Positions 26,924 through 35,663 of a stretch of 64,000 bases of DNA are shown here, piece by piece (the stretch's first letter is position 1; every line of letters begins with the position of its first letter). This DNA comes from Thermovirga sp. Lineage in GTDB: Bacteria; Synergistota; Synergistia; Synergistales; Thermovirgaceae. The stretch lies in the NCBI RefSeq assembly GCF_017656375.1, contig NZ_JACDOB010000001.1, forward strand, positions 186,001-250,000. Direction: 5' to 3'. A program made the translations under genes and the position numbers. The notes below the pieces were generated by a model, which had not been told where the DNA came from, made no database searches, and saw only the letters and a list, made by a program, of their open reading frames with translations.

Positions 26924-27907
26924 TTACGCTGAATGCTTATTTAAAATCTTAACAAGAGTTTTTTCGTCAATGTTGCCCCCCGAAACAAACACGCCAACCT
27001 TTTTCCCTTCAGGCTTTATTTTACCAGACATAAGTGCAGCCACACCTGTAGCTCCAGCACCCTCTATTACCTGGTGGTGCTTCCTATGGACTAAAGCAAT
27101 GGCCTTTTCTAGTTCTTCTTCGGAAACCTGTATGACACCAGCGAGCACTCCTCTTAAATGTTCGTAAAGAATTTGGGAAGCTGCTCCCGACAAAGCATCG
27201 GCTAAAGTGTCCTCTTCTTCAACAGGCTCCACTCTTCCTACCTCCCAAGCCCTGGTCCATGATGGATTTGCCTCAGCATGCACACCCCAAATTTCTATCC
27301 CAGGGCGCAACGCCTTTGCGGCTAAAGAGATGCCAGTTATAAGTCCCCCTCCACTAATAGGAACCAACAATATATCCAAATCTGGGCAATCTTCTAAAAA
27401 CTCCATACCAGCGGTGCCCTGGCCACTAATTACATGCCTGTCCTCATAGCCTGATACGTACACTAATCCTTCTTCACTGCTTATTCTTTTAGCTTCAGCT
27501 TCAGCTTCATCATAGAGTTTTCCTATCACTCTTAAATCTACCCACTCACCACCACGCCTCTTGATGGCTTCTTTTTTCGTCTCAGGGCAATTGCCAGGGA
27601 CACAAATTACAGCCCTCACTCCCATCATTTTTGCCGCAGTGGCCACACCTTGGGCGTGGTTGCCTGAAGAAGAAGTTATAACACCCCTTTTTCTTTCTTC
27701 AGGAGAAAGGGAAAACATTTTATTCAGGGCTCCTCTTATCTTGAATGAACCACATAATTGCATATTTTCCCACTTGATAATTACTTCACCGCCGGCAATA
27801 TCACTCAGGTATGGAGAAACTTCTGCAGGAGTCCATCTCACTCTATTTTTTAGGAAATTTTTCGCAAATAATACATCTGTTATCGTAGGAACTATATTAT
27901 TACCCAT
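26924..27907 (-). CDS. threonine/serine dehydratase-like PLP enzyme
   Basis: A 327-residue fold-type II PLP enzyme. The Schiff-base lysine is Lys56 in GSFKIRGA, the phosphate-binding glycine loop is PISGGGLITG, and SSGNHAQGVA binds substrate carboxylate. There is no C-terminal ACT regulatory domain, so it resembles catabolic threonine ammonia-lyase (TdcB) or serine racemase more than biosynthetic IlvA. I chose the ATG at 27907 with GGAGG 8 nt upstream. It follows the ornithine cyclodeaminase-like gene by 17 nt; the pair suggests amino-acid catabolism. Confidence 0.88.
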   Translation of the reverse strand: MGNNIVPTITDVLFAKNFLKNRVRWTPAEVSPYLSDIAGGEVIIKWENMQLCGSFKIRGALNKMFSLSPEERKRGVITSSSGNHAQGVATAAKMMGVRAVICVPGNCPETKKEAIKRRGGEWVDLRVIGKLYDEAEAEAKRISSEEGLVYVSGYEDRHVISGQGTAGMEFLEDCPDLDILLVPISGGGLITGISLAAKALRPGIEIWGVHAEANPSWTRAWEVGRVEPVEEEDTLADALSGAASQILYEHLRGVLAGVIQVSEEELEKAIALVHRKHHQVIEGAGATGVAALMSGKIKPEGKKVGVFVSGGNIDEKTLVKILNKHSA

Positions 27908-27924
27908 CTTCAAATCCTCCTCTA

Positions 27925-28920
27925 TTACATCTGGACCAATATTCCTATACCTTGCTCCTCCGCTCTTTTCAGGGCCAGCTGGGCGGTAATTATGTCCTGC
28001 AGAGCCATTCCAGTGGAATCGAAAACTGTTATCTGGTCATCAGAAGTTCTGCCTTGGGCAATCCCCTCAAGGATATCTCCTATTTCTAGAATATCCTCAG
28101 GTTTTATGATCCCTTCTCTGCATGCCGTCTGGCATTCTCCCTGTCTTACAACTTGTTCTCTTGAATCCCCGACAACTAAAGCCTTTGACAAAATCTGTGC
28201 ATCTAATTCCTGTTTACCTGGAAAATCAGCCCCAATGGCATTTATATGGGTACCAGGTTTGACATAATCCTCCTTTATCAATGGCTTGTGAGAAGGGGTA
28301 CATGTCACAATGATATCCGAATCTAATGCAGCATCTTTCAAGTTTTGTAAAGTTGCGACGTAAAAATCGATATTTGGGTACTTCGCGCCCATTTCTGTAA
28401 TATACGCCTCCACATTTGATGGCGTCCTGCCAAAGACTCTTATCACCTTAATTGCAGGCATAACACTAAGCAGTCCCTCAACCTGGGCCCGCCCTTGAGC
28501 TCCAGTCCCTACGATAAGTACCTTTTCCGAATCTGGCCTTGCAAGGGCCCTAGCGCCTACCGCTCCTGCGGCTCCAGTCCTAACATTTGTTATGGTCATA
28601 CCATCTACCAAACCCAAGGGTTGTCCTGTCTCTACAGACATCACTATTACCAGGCCGGCTAAAGCAGGTATTCCTCTCACTTGCGGATTATCCGCCGAAT
28701 ATCCCACCACTTTTAACCCATAAATTCCTGCGCCTTCAAGATGACCTGACTTAATATCCATTTCTTTCTTCTCGGGTTCGAATTCGTGGGCTATTATCGG
28801 GAAAACTCCTGCTTCTTTTCTCGAAAACAGCCTGTAAGCCTTTTCTACAGCCTCTATAGCGTCACCCATCGTTATAATCCGCGAAAGGTCGCTTCTGTTT
28901 ACGATCCGCATAGTGTACAT
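27925..28920 (-). CDS. ornithine cyclodeaminase / mu-crystallin family protein
   Basis: A 331-residue NAD(P)-dependent protein. The Rossmann motif is VGTGAQGRAQVEGLL, preceded by the family's GLVDGMTITNVRTGAAGAVGA substrate-site region. The family includes ornithine cyclodeaminase, alanine dehydrogenase, ketimine reductase and dehydrogenases of N-(carboxyalkyl) amino acids; residue evidence is not enough to choose. Pairing with a PLP dehydratase suggests shared amino-acid substrates, possibly an imine or keto-acid intermediate. ATG start with GGAG 8 nt upstream. Confidence 0.87.
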   Translation of the reverse strand: MYTMRIVNRSDLSRIITMGDAIEAVEKAYRLFSRKEAGVFPIIAHEFEPEKKEMDIKSGHLEGAGIYGLKVVGYSADNPQVRGIPALAGLVIVMSVETGQPLGLVDGMTITNVRTGAAGAVGARALARPDSEKVLIVGTGAQGRAQVEGLLSVMPAIKVIRVFGRTPSNVEAYITEMGAKYPNIDFYVATLQNLKDAALDSDIIVTCTPSHKPLIKEDYVKPGTHINAIGADFPGKQELDAQILSKALVVGDSREQVVRQGECQTACREGIIKPEDILEIGDILEGIAQGRTSDDQITVFDSTGMALQDIITAQLALKRAEEQGIGILVQM

Positions 28921-28976
28921 CTTTCCCGCTCCTTTCTCCTATGTCAATTCCCCTAATGGGTTCAAGAAAGTTTTAA

Positions 28977-30218
28977 CTAAAAGTAGTGGGTATAAGTGAT
29001 TCCCACTATATGAGTTTGGCCATTGTGCAAATCACTTTCACGAATTTCATCACCTTCCCTGGCCTCTATATGCCTGTCATCAATAATAAGGTACGTATAT
29101 GAAAAATCTATGGCCCAGTCATTTTTAGTATACCCAAATCCTAAAGACAACAAATGCCTATCATCTGCCGGCAATTGATAATCTATGGTATCGTCCGGTA
29201 TAGGAGATTCGTCGTACACGTACCCAAACCTCCACGTCCAGTTCGGTGACGTTATCCACTCTATCCCCATGTTGTACCTCCATGTATCCTTATAATTTTT
29301 CATGGAAGTAGTTTTGTTTGAAGTTGGGTCAAAGGGATTGAGAGGGTCATCGTAGTTTATTCCCAACTTGTCATAGGAACTCCAGTTAGTCCTTACCGCT
29401 CCTACCTCAACAGTAGTATTTTCCCCAGTTTGTATGCAAATTCCCCCAAAGAACATCTCTGGAAGGACGATTTTTGCATTGGCTCCTGTGTCAGGGAAAA
29501 AACCTGCTGGAGTGCCTTGAGGCCTTATAAATGTAGCTTGCCCCTTTATTTTTTGTTCTACCTCACTTCTGTAGGCAAGGCCCCACCGGATCTTCTCCGA
29601 AGCTTTCTGCCAGATAGCGACGTTCCATCCGTAGGCAGTGCCATCACCCTTAAGTTTGGCATCTATATCCCCCACCCCAGGAAACAGCTTTTTCTTTTTA
29701 GATTCATACTCGAACCACATGGCCTCTATCCCTAAAGCCAGGGAAGTATTTTCTCCTATTTTCCAGACGTAGTTGGGGTTTACGCTAATACTTTTTATTG
29801 CTGCGTAGTAACTGTTGTATTTCCCTTCCCAATCAGGTTGAAATTCCGTACCCAAGCCAAACCTGGAGAACACGCCCAAGCCAAACCAGGCTTTATCATT
29901 AAGCTGTTTCGTATAGTAAAAATGAGGGGGGATCCACACATTTTCCTCTGAAGCAAATCTTCCATCTGCAAAGTCCATATCCACCTTGGGCAATATAAAA
30001 GAAGAGCCTAACTGAATGGCAGAACCTTTGATCTGGACTATACCCGCTGGATTGAAAGCAATGGCTGAAGGGTCATCTGCTCTACCAATTATGGCCCCTC
30101 CAAGGGCGTTGCCTCTGGCTCCGAACTCATAAAGGGCAAACCCTGCGGCAAAACTTTTAGTTGAAATGCCCCCTATCAGAATAGCGTACAGAACTAAGCA
30201 CAACAAAGCTTTTTTCAT
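28977..30218 (-). CDS. FadL/OmpP1/TodX-family outer-membrane protein
   Basis: A 413-residue beta-barrel protein. A signal peptide (KKALLCLVLYAILIGGIS...SFA, about residues 2-25) precedes AGFALYEFGARGNALGGA, the family's N-terminal hatch with the conserved NPAG in DDPSAIAFNPAGI. The C-terminus ends in alternating strands with a terminal aromatic (THYF), as expected for Bam-dependent insertion. FadL homologues import long-chain fatty acids or other hydrophobic compounds. This gene is direct evidence for an outer membrane. AGGAGG lies 6 nt upstream of the chosen ATG (30218); 30221 is also possible. Confidence 0.92.
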   Translation of the reverse strand: MKKALLCLVLYAILIGGISTKSFAAGFALYEFGARGNALGGAIIGRADDPSAIAFNPAGIVQIKGSAIQLGSSFILPKVDMDFADGRFASEENVWIPPHFYYTKQLNDKAWFGLGVFSRFGLGTEFQPDWEGKYNSYYAAIKSISVNPNYVWKIGENTSLALGIEAMWFEYESKKKKLFPGVGDIDAKLKGDGTAYGWNVAIWQKASEKIRWGLAYRSEVEQKIKGQATFIRPQGTPAGFFPDTGANAKIVLPEMFFGGICIQTGENTTVEVGAVRTNWSSYDKLGINYDDPLNPFDPTSNKTTSMKNYKDTWRYNMGIEWITSPNWTWRFGYVYDESPIPDDTIDYQLPADDRHLLSLGFGYTKNDWAIDFSYTYLIIDDRHIEAREGDEIRESDLHNGQTHIVGITYTHYF

Positions 30219-30323
30219 CATTACCCTCCTACTCTTATTCAAATCCTATCTATCACAACTGCAATCTCAACAGCAACGGAGTCATTATATCCCAAGGCAA
30301 GGACCAATAAAAATTGAAAAACA

Positions 30324-30366
30324 GAAGGGGAACGACTATAGGGTGGTTTTTTAGAAGTTCCCCTTC
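30324..30366 (-). terminator. terminator after the homoserine dehydrogenase gene
   Basis: A perfect 10-bp stem GAAGGGGAAC/GTTCCCCTTC (arms 30357-30366 and 30324-30333) with a 23-nt loop, followed on the minus strand by TGTTTTTCAATTTTT. It lies 36 nt past the hom stop and upstream of the porin gene. Confidence 0.65.
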
Positions 30367-30401
30367 ATATATCTCATATCAATACTTGGATGTGTAAGCA
30401 T

Positions 30402-31430
30402 TTAGATAGTTTTTCTATGGATAGTCAACAAATCGTCAATAACTCCGTAAGCAGTATCATAGAGATCGGGGGCCTCCTGGGTTACTATTATGGGTCCCAT
30501 AAGATCAGTTTTCAGGCGAATGACAGCGCCCTCCCCTTTGACAGAAGCGAAAAAGTGCCCTTCATCAACTTCAACAGGCTCCACAGTGGTTATAACCTGA
30601 GTTCCTACCTTTTTTGCACTGCAAATAAGTTTTAAACATTTCTTCTTTTGTCGTACTACCTTTATATATTCGCAAGTTATATCCCTTATCCCTTTTCTTT
30701 TGACTTCCTTGGGATTTATTTCGGCATCCATAATGGCATTGGCAAGAACACATATCTTTGCTGCTGCATCCCAGCCATCAATATCGTTAGAAGGGTCTGC
30801 TTCTGCAAATCCCATTTTTTGAGCTTCTCTTACGGCTTCCTCAAGGCTTATGCCTTCTTCCATCCGCGTCAAAATGTAATTAGTAGTAGAGTTCAGGATC
30901 CCATCTATTTCCTCTACCTGACACCCCTTAAGGCAGTTTCTGGCCATGTTGAAGACTGGCGCTCCATCCATGACAGCACTCTCGAAAAGAAACTTAACTC
31001 CTTTTTCGTCAGCAATTTTTTTAAGCTCATGGTACGCAAAAGCTACTGGACCTTTATTGGCAGACACAGCGTGTTTCGATCGTTGCAAGGCAGTCTTTAT
31101 GTGAGATAGAGCTGGTTCTCCTCCAGTGTCAATGGACAAAGTGGAAAGTTCCACCAAAACATCGTAATCTAACACTTCTGCCGCTTCTTTTGCGCTCATG
31201 CCGCAATACCCCTTCATTTCAGGCAAAAATCTACCATGTTGCTCTATGGCATCTAAAGCACAAGCTAAATCAAGACCTCCATCATCCACTATACTCCCTC
31301 TTGTCCTGGTAAATATCCCTACTACTTTTAAATCCAGGTCTTGTAACCCCGGGAAGCGCTGTCGCTCTACCGATAATATTCTTGCAATCGTCCTTCCGAC
31401 ATTCCCAAAGCCTATTAAAATAGCTTTCAT
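30402..31430 (-). CDS. hom: homoserine dehydrogenase (no ACT domain)
   Basis: A 342-residue NAD(P)-dependent oxidoreductase reducing aspartate semialdehyde to homoserine. The N-terminal Rossmann motif is LIGFGNVGR, with SANKGPVAFAY, GILNSTTNYILTRM and EADPSNDIDGWDAAAK as catalytic-domain landmarks. The C-terminal ACT domain of feedback-regulated enzymes is missing, so the length is at the short end. It follows the cysteine desulfurase-like gene by 17 nt and is likely co-transcribed. No threonine or methionine genes are adjacent; a catabolic use is possible. Confidence 0.9.
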   Translation of the reverse strand: MKAILIGFGNVGRTIARILSVERQRFPGLQDLDLKVVGIFTRTRGSIVDDGGLDLACALDAIEQHGRFLPEMKGYCGMSAKEAAEVLDYDVLVELSTLSIDTGGEPALSHIKTALQRSKHAVSANKGPVAFAYHELKKIADEKGVKFLFESAVMDGAPVFNMARNCLKGCQVEEIDGILNSTTNYILTRMEEGISLEEAVREAQKMGFAEADPSNDIDGWDAAAKICVLANAIMDAEINPKEVKRKGIRDITCEYIKVVRQKKKCLKLICSAKKVGTQVITTVEPVEVDEGHFFASVKGEGAVIRLKTDLMGPIIVTQEAPDLYDTAYGVIDDLLTIHRKTI

Positions 31431-31447
31431 TTTTTCACTTCGCTTCC

Positions 31448-32692
31448 TTATTTCACTTTCGATGCAATTTCAGACACGGCCTGTAAAAGCCTTTGAACTT
31501 CTTCTTCGGTGTTGTAAAGGGAAACACCTACGCGAGTTACTCCTCCCTTTTCTAAAAGTCCCAGAACCTCTATGGGTCTTATGCCGTAGAAATGCCCGTC
31601 CCATGCACATATGCCTTTTTCGTTTAGAAGAGAACAAACCTCAATAGGATCCATTCCTTCCAAAGTAAAGGAAATCGTAGGAGCCCTTCTTGGCACATCA
31701 AAACTTGGGCCTACAATCTGCACACCAGGGATTTTAGATAATCCATCATATATCATCTTACCCAGATAGTGTTCGTACTCTGCCAATCTGGTCATAGCTG
31801 AGATGATTTGTTCTCGCATACTCTGTCCGCTGCCAAAACTTGCTATGTATTCCACGGCAGCTTTAATTCCAGCTATAGCTGCATGATTGAGAGTACCAGT
31901 TTCAATACAGTAGGGGGCACTCTGTTCTTGGGTCCGCAGGGAATAAGTTGGCAGCATTTCCAACAATCCTTCCTTACTGTAAAGAATACCCATATGGGGT
32001 CCATAAAATTTATAAGAAGAACAAAGTAGGAAATCTACACCCAAAGCGCTTACATCTATTGGAAAATGAGGTGCATAATGTACTGCATCTACTAAAAGCC
32101 ACGCGCCTACCTTGTAGGTCATCTTGCGTACTTTTTCCACGTCATTAACTGTTCCTGTCGTGTTGGCAGAAAACCCCATAGCGACTAGGCGGGTTTTCTC
32201 GTTTAATTTTTTTTCGAGGTCATCATAATCAAGGGTGGCGTCTTCTTTTATCTTGACTTCTCTGACTACTATTCCCTGTTCCCGAAGGGCCAACCAAGGT
32301 CCTCTATTGGCCTCGTGATCCAATTGAGTTATGAGAATTTCATCTCCGGGTTGCAAGAATTTCCCAATAGCCCTGCTGAGCATATAGTTTAACGTCGTCA
32401 TATTATGCCCAAAGGAAATGTTCTTCCCACTTTTTGCACCCAAAAATACGGCCACAGTCTCCCTTGTTTCCTCTATCATCCTATCAGATTCATTTGTAGT
32501 TATGAAAAACCCATGAGTGTTGGAGTTGCAAGTCTTGTAGTACCATGAAACTGCATCAATAACCTGCGTCGGCACTTGCGTTCCCCCAGGCCCATCAAAA
32601 TATGCCAATGGATATCCATTATGGGTTCGCTCCAATGAAGGAAAATCCTCCCTGTGCTTAACAAAATCCTCATACTTGCTCAAGTCTACCAT
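31448..32692 (-). CDS. cysteine desulfurase-like aminotransferase class V protein (TIGR01976 type)
   Basis: A 414-residue PLP enzyme. The PLP lysine lies in LLCSSYKFYGPHMGILY, with DAVHYAPHFPIDV as the cofactor-binding stretch. The opening FPSLERTHNGYPLAYFDGPGGTQVPTQV is typical of the TIGR01976 cysteine desulfurase-like group rather than IscS/NifS housekeeping enzymes, and no IscU partner is adjacent. The true reaction in this subgroup is uncertain. The ATG at 32692 has AGGAGG 8 nt upstream; the longer frame to 32773 is unlikely. Confidence 0.85.
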   Translation of the reverse strand: MVDLSKYEDFVKHREDFPSLERTHNGYPLAYFDGPGGTQVPTQVIDAVSWYYKTCNSNTHGFFITTNESDRMIEETRETVAVFLGAKSGKNISFGHNMTTLNYMLSRAIGKFLQPGDEILITQLDHEANRGPWLALREQGIVVREVKIKEDATLDYDDLEKKLNEKTRLVAMGFSANTTGTVNDVEKVRKMTYKVGAWLLVDAVHYAPHFPIDVSALGVDFLLCSSYKFYGPHMGILYSKEGLLEMLPTYSLRTQEQSAPYCIETGTLNHAAIAGIKAAVEYIASFGSGQSMREQIISAMTRLAEYEHYLGKMIYDGLSKIPGVQIVGPSFDVPRRAPTISFTLEGMDPIEVCSLLNEKGICAWDGHFYGIRPIEVLGLLEKGGVTRVGVSLYNTEEEVQRLLQAVSEIASKVK

Positions 32693-32828
32693 GTTTCGTC
32701 CCTCCTGTTCTTTTGTTATATTTACAATATATCCTAAATAGATTTGGCAACCTGCTATGATATGATACCACAAATTGAATACATCCTTAAGCCAATAAAT
32801 TTTGTATATTTGGGAGGTTTAGTTAAAT

Positions 32829-33428
32829 ATGATAGAGGAGAACATATCCAAACTTTTAGATTTTTTATTTTTAGTTGACAGGGCAAAAACAGTAGAACGG
32901 GCAGGCTATCTACATGATTTAAGCAGGAATGAGACTGACGGCGAACATATGTGGCATGCTGCTTTATGGGCCATGATGATTCATAAAGCTACAAAAGCTA
33001 ATTGGGATCTATGCCGAGTGTTATGCATGCTCTTAATACATGACTTGGTAGAAATATATGCAGGGGACACATATGCCTACGATGAAGAAGGCAAAAACGA
33101 TCAAGCAGAAAGAGAGCAAGCTGCCGCTTCAAAATTATTCTCTATGTTACCTGATGATTTGCACGAGTGGATATCAGAGCTTTGGATGGAATTTACTGAA
33201 GAGAAAACACCAGAAGCCCTCTATGCAAACGCCATTGATAGGCTTCAGGGATTCGCTCAAAACTGCATTTCTGAAGGCCAGGCCTGGAAGGAAAACAAAA
33301 TAACAAAAGAAAGGACATACCCCAGGACTAGCCTTCCAAGAAACATTGATAGCTACGTGGCAAAGATAACGGAAAAACTATATGAGATGGCCGATACTAA
33401 AAACCTATGGTACAGGGACAGCCCTTAA
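32829..33428 (+). CDS. HD-domain phosphohydrolase (YfbR/HDDC2-like)
   Basis: A 199-residue metal-dependent phosphohydrolase. Key residues: ETDGEHMWHA (His40), the doublet LIHDLVE (His71-Asp72) and a downstream Asp in NAIDRLQG. This arrangement is typical of the HD_3 family, whose members include 5'-deoxynucleotidases. A nucleotide-monophosphate substrate is inferred from homology. It has GGGAGG upstream of the ATG and stands alone, divergent from the cysteine desulfurase-like gene and convergent with the alcohol dehydrogenase gene (5-nt gap, no terminator seen). Confidence 0.85.
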   Translation: MIEENISKLLDFLFLVDRAKTVERAGYLHDLSRNETDGEHMWHAALWAMMIHKATKANWDLCRVLCMLLIHDLVEIYAGDTYAYDEEGKNDQAEREQAAASKLFSMLPDDLHEWISELWMEFTEEKTPEALYANAIDRLQGFAQNCISEGQAWKENKITKERTYPRTSLPRNIDSYVAKITEKLYEMADTKNLWYRDSP

Positions 33429-33433
33429 AATTT

Positions 33434-34594
33434 TTACTGGCTCATTAATTTTTTTAGTACCGTCAAATAATCTTTCTCACTCATTGGTCTTGGGTTACTG
33501 GAATTGCTCCCGTTTCTGAAAGAATTTTTAGCTATTTCTTCTAAATCTTCCATTTTCACACCTAGTGAAGCGAAAGAAGGTAACCCTATATCTTTTGCCA
33601 TCCTTTTGACCTCCGCTGTAGCCATTTGAGCACCCTCCTCTTTCGTAGAAAAACTCAGCCCCATAGACTTGGCTATTTCGCTGTACTTCTCTACACAATA
33701 GGGGAGATTGTATTCCATGATTTCAGATAACACGACAGAATTGCACAATCCATGAGGAGCATCGTATTTGCCACCTAACGCCTCAGCTATACAGTGTACA
33801 GATGCTACGTCTGAATGACTAAAAGAGATGCCAGCTAATATGCTACCAGCAAGCATATTGGCTCTGGCCCCCAAATCTTCTCCGCACTCTACTGCTCTTC
33901 GTATATTTTTTGATATCAAGCTCACCGCATACAAACCACATGCTTCCGCTATAGGCTCAGCGAGCAAAGAAGTGTATCCTTCTATGGCATGAGTAAGAGC
34001 ATCCATCCCTGTAGCTGCCGTAAGCATAGGAGGCAAAGTCACTGTAAGTTCTGGATCCGCCAAAGCAACCTTTGGAGCTATTCCTTCCGCCCTTATGCTA
34101 AATTTAAATTTTTCACTACTATCTGTGATTACAGAGCTAAACGTTACCTCGCTACCTGTTCCTGCGGTAGTAGGAACAGCAATCAGTGGAATCGGCAAAG
34201 TGGCAAAATTATTTCGCCCCTCATAGTCCCTTATTTTGCCTCCCAAGGTCATAAGAATTGAGATTGCCTTAGCACAATCAATGGGGCTTCCTCCTCCAAC
34301 AGCTATAAGAAGATCAGCACCAAAATCTTTCGCTAATTTCGCACCTTCTTCCACATTTTTATCCTTTGGGTTAGCCTCAACTTCAGAAAAAACAATATAA
34401 TCAGGAATAACCGCTTTCAACAAATCTTCAACTACAGGCAAAATTCCTGCTTTTACTATTCCTGGATCTGTAACTATAAAAGGATGCTTAGCACCAACTT
34501 CTTTTAATATGTCTGGAAGTTTTTTTATTTTTCCAGCGCCAAACTCTATTCTAGTTGGCAAAATAAAACTAAAATCATACATCCGACTATTCAT
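33434..34594 (-). CDS. iron-containing (group III) alcohol dehydrogenase
   Basis: A 386-residue NAD(P)-dependent dehydrogenase. The nucleotide-binding GGGSPIDCAKA and the metal-ligand signatures DALTHAIEGYTS and HCIAEALGGKYDAPHGLCNSV (Asp and His ligands) are intact. The family reduces aldehydes and keto compounds. It is 36 nt after the 2-hydroxyacid dehydrogenase gene and probably in one unit with the PLP enzyme gene before it; reduction of keto acids or aldehydes from amino acids would be a fitting role. Confidence 0.92.
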   Translation of the reverse strand: MNSRMYDFSFILPTRIEFGAGKIKKLPDILKEVGAKHPFIVTDPGIVKAGILPVVEDLLKAVIPDYIVFSEVEANPKDKNVEEGAKLAKDFGADLLIAVGGGSPIDCAKAISILMTLGGKIRDYEGRNNFATLPIPLIAVPTTAGTGSEVTFSSVITDSSEKFKFSIRAEGIAPKVALADPELTVTLPPMLTAATGMDALTHAIEGYTSLLAEPIAEACGLYAVSLISKNIRRAVECGEDLGARANMLAGSILAGISFSHSDVASVHCIAEALGGKYDAPHGLCNSVVLSEIMEYNLPYCVEKYSEIAKSMGLSFSTKEEGAQMATAEVKRMAKDIGLPSFASLGVKMEDLEEIAKNSFRNGSNSSNPRPMSEKDYLTVLKKLMSQ

Positions 34595-34630
34595 TGCAAC
34601 TTAACTCCTCTCTCCTTGGATAAACTAAGC

Positions 34631-35620
34631 CTAATTCCATGAATAATCTTCTGGATTTACAATATTTCTGGGTTTCTCCCCCATGAGAAAACGCTTCACA
34701 TTTTCTGCTGCTCTTTCTGCGGCCAGTGGGTAAATCTCGGGAACCAAATTGGAGTTATGCGGAGAGCCCAAGAAATTGTCAAAGTCAAAGAAAGGATAAT
34801 CAACCTTGAATTCTCCATGAGTGAAAGGCTCTATCCACCAAGCATCGATACCAACTTTGAAATCCGGGTGTGATTTCATGTGCTCATAAAGAGCCTTTTC
34901 TTGAATAATATCCCCTCTGGCAGGATTAATTAATATGGCATTGGGTTTCATCATACTCAACTCTTTTTCGCTTATTAATCCCTTAGTATGTCTTGTAAGC
35001 GGCACCGCTATGATCACTACATCTGATTCAGACAACACCTTATTCATATCTTTGAGGGAACCTATAAAATCTATGTCGTCTTCTGTTTTGCCTGAGGTGT
35101 TTATAGCCATTATTTTCATCCCTAAAGCCCTCAGCAGCTTGGCTGTAGCCTTAGATATCCCGCCATAACCTATAAAACCAGCGGTTTTACCATAAAACCA
35201 CGTGTTATATTCATCCCTATAAAAATCCCCTGCGGCCATCTTTTTGTGGCACTTCAGCAAGTTCTTCCCAAGGGCAAGCATCATACCTAAGATATGCTCC
35301 GCCATAGGCTCAGCCCACGCTCCAGCATTAGAGCACAAAGTTACAGTTTTAGGAATAATTGAGAAAGGAACTGCATCGACACCAGCAAGCAAGGTCTGTA
35401 TCAGAACACCTTCTCTAAGATATTTAAATTCTTCCTTTTTAAGCTCATTATGAACCATGAAGGAAACCAGTACATCAGCGTTTTCAATTATTCTTTTCCT
35501 ATCCGCTTTATCACACTCCTTCAAGTACGTTAATTTCGTAATACCGCCTAAAACCCTTTCAATAACTTCTTTCCATTCCGGTTCCGGGGAAAAGGTCACA
35601 AGAACATTCTTTTTTTTCAT
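34631..35620 (-). CDS. D-isomer-specific 2-hydroxyacid dehydrogenase
   Basis: A 329-residue NAD-dependent enzyme. The Rossmann motif appears as GFIGYGGISKATAKLLRALGM; the catalytic Arg is in NPARGDIIQ and the His in GSPHNSN. The substrate may be a 2-keto acid formed by the adjacent PLP enzyme. ATG start with AGGTGAG upstream; the gap to the PLP enzyme gene is 43 nt. Confidence 0.9.
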   Translation of the reverse strand: MKKKNVLVTFSPEPEWKEVIERVLGGITKLTYLKECDKADRKRIIENADVLVSFMVHNELKKEEFKYLREGVLIQTLLAGVDAVPFSIIPKTVTLCSNAGAWAEPMAEHILGMMLALGKNLLKCHKKMAAGDFYRDEYNTWFYGKTAGFIGYGGISKATAKLLRALGMKIMAINTSGKTEDDIDFIGSLKDMNKVLSESDVVIIAVPLTRHTKGLISEKELSMMKPNAILINPARGDIIQEKALYEHMKSHPDFKVGIDAWWIEPFTHGEFKVDYPFFDFDNFLGSPHNSNLVPEIYPLAAERAAENVKRFLMGEKPRNIVNPEDYSWN

Positions 35621-35663
35621 GCTTTACTCACCTCGTACTTGTATATATTGGATATCTTGGAAA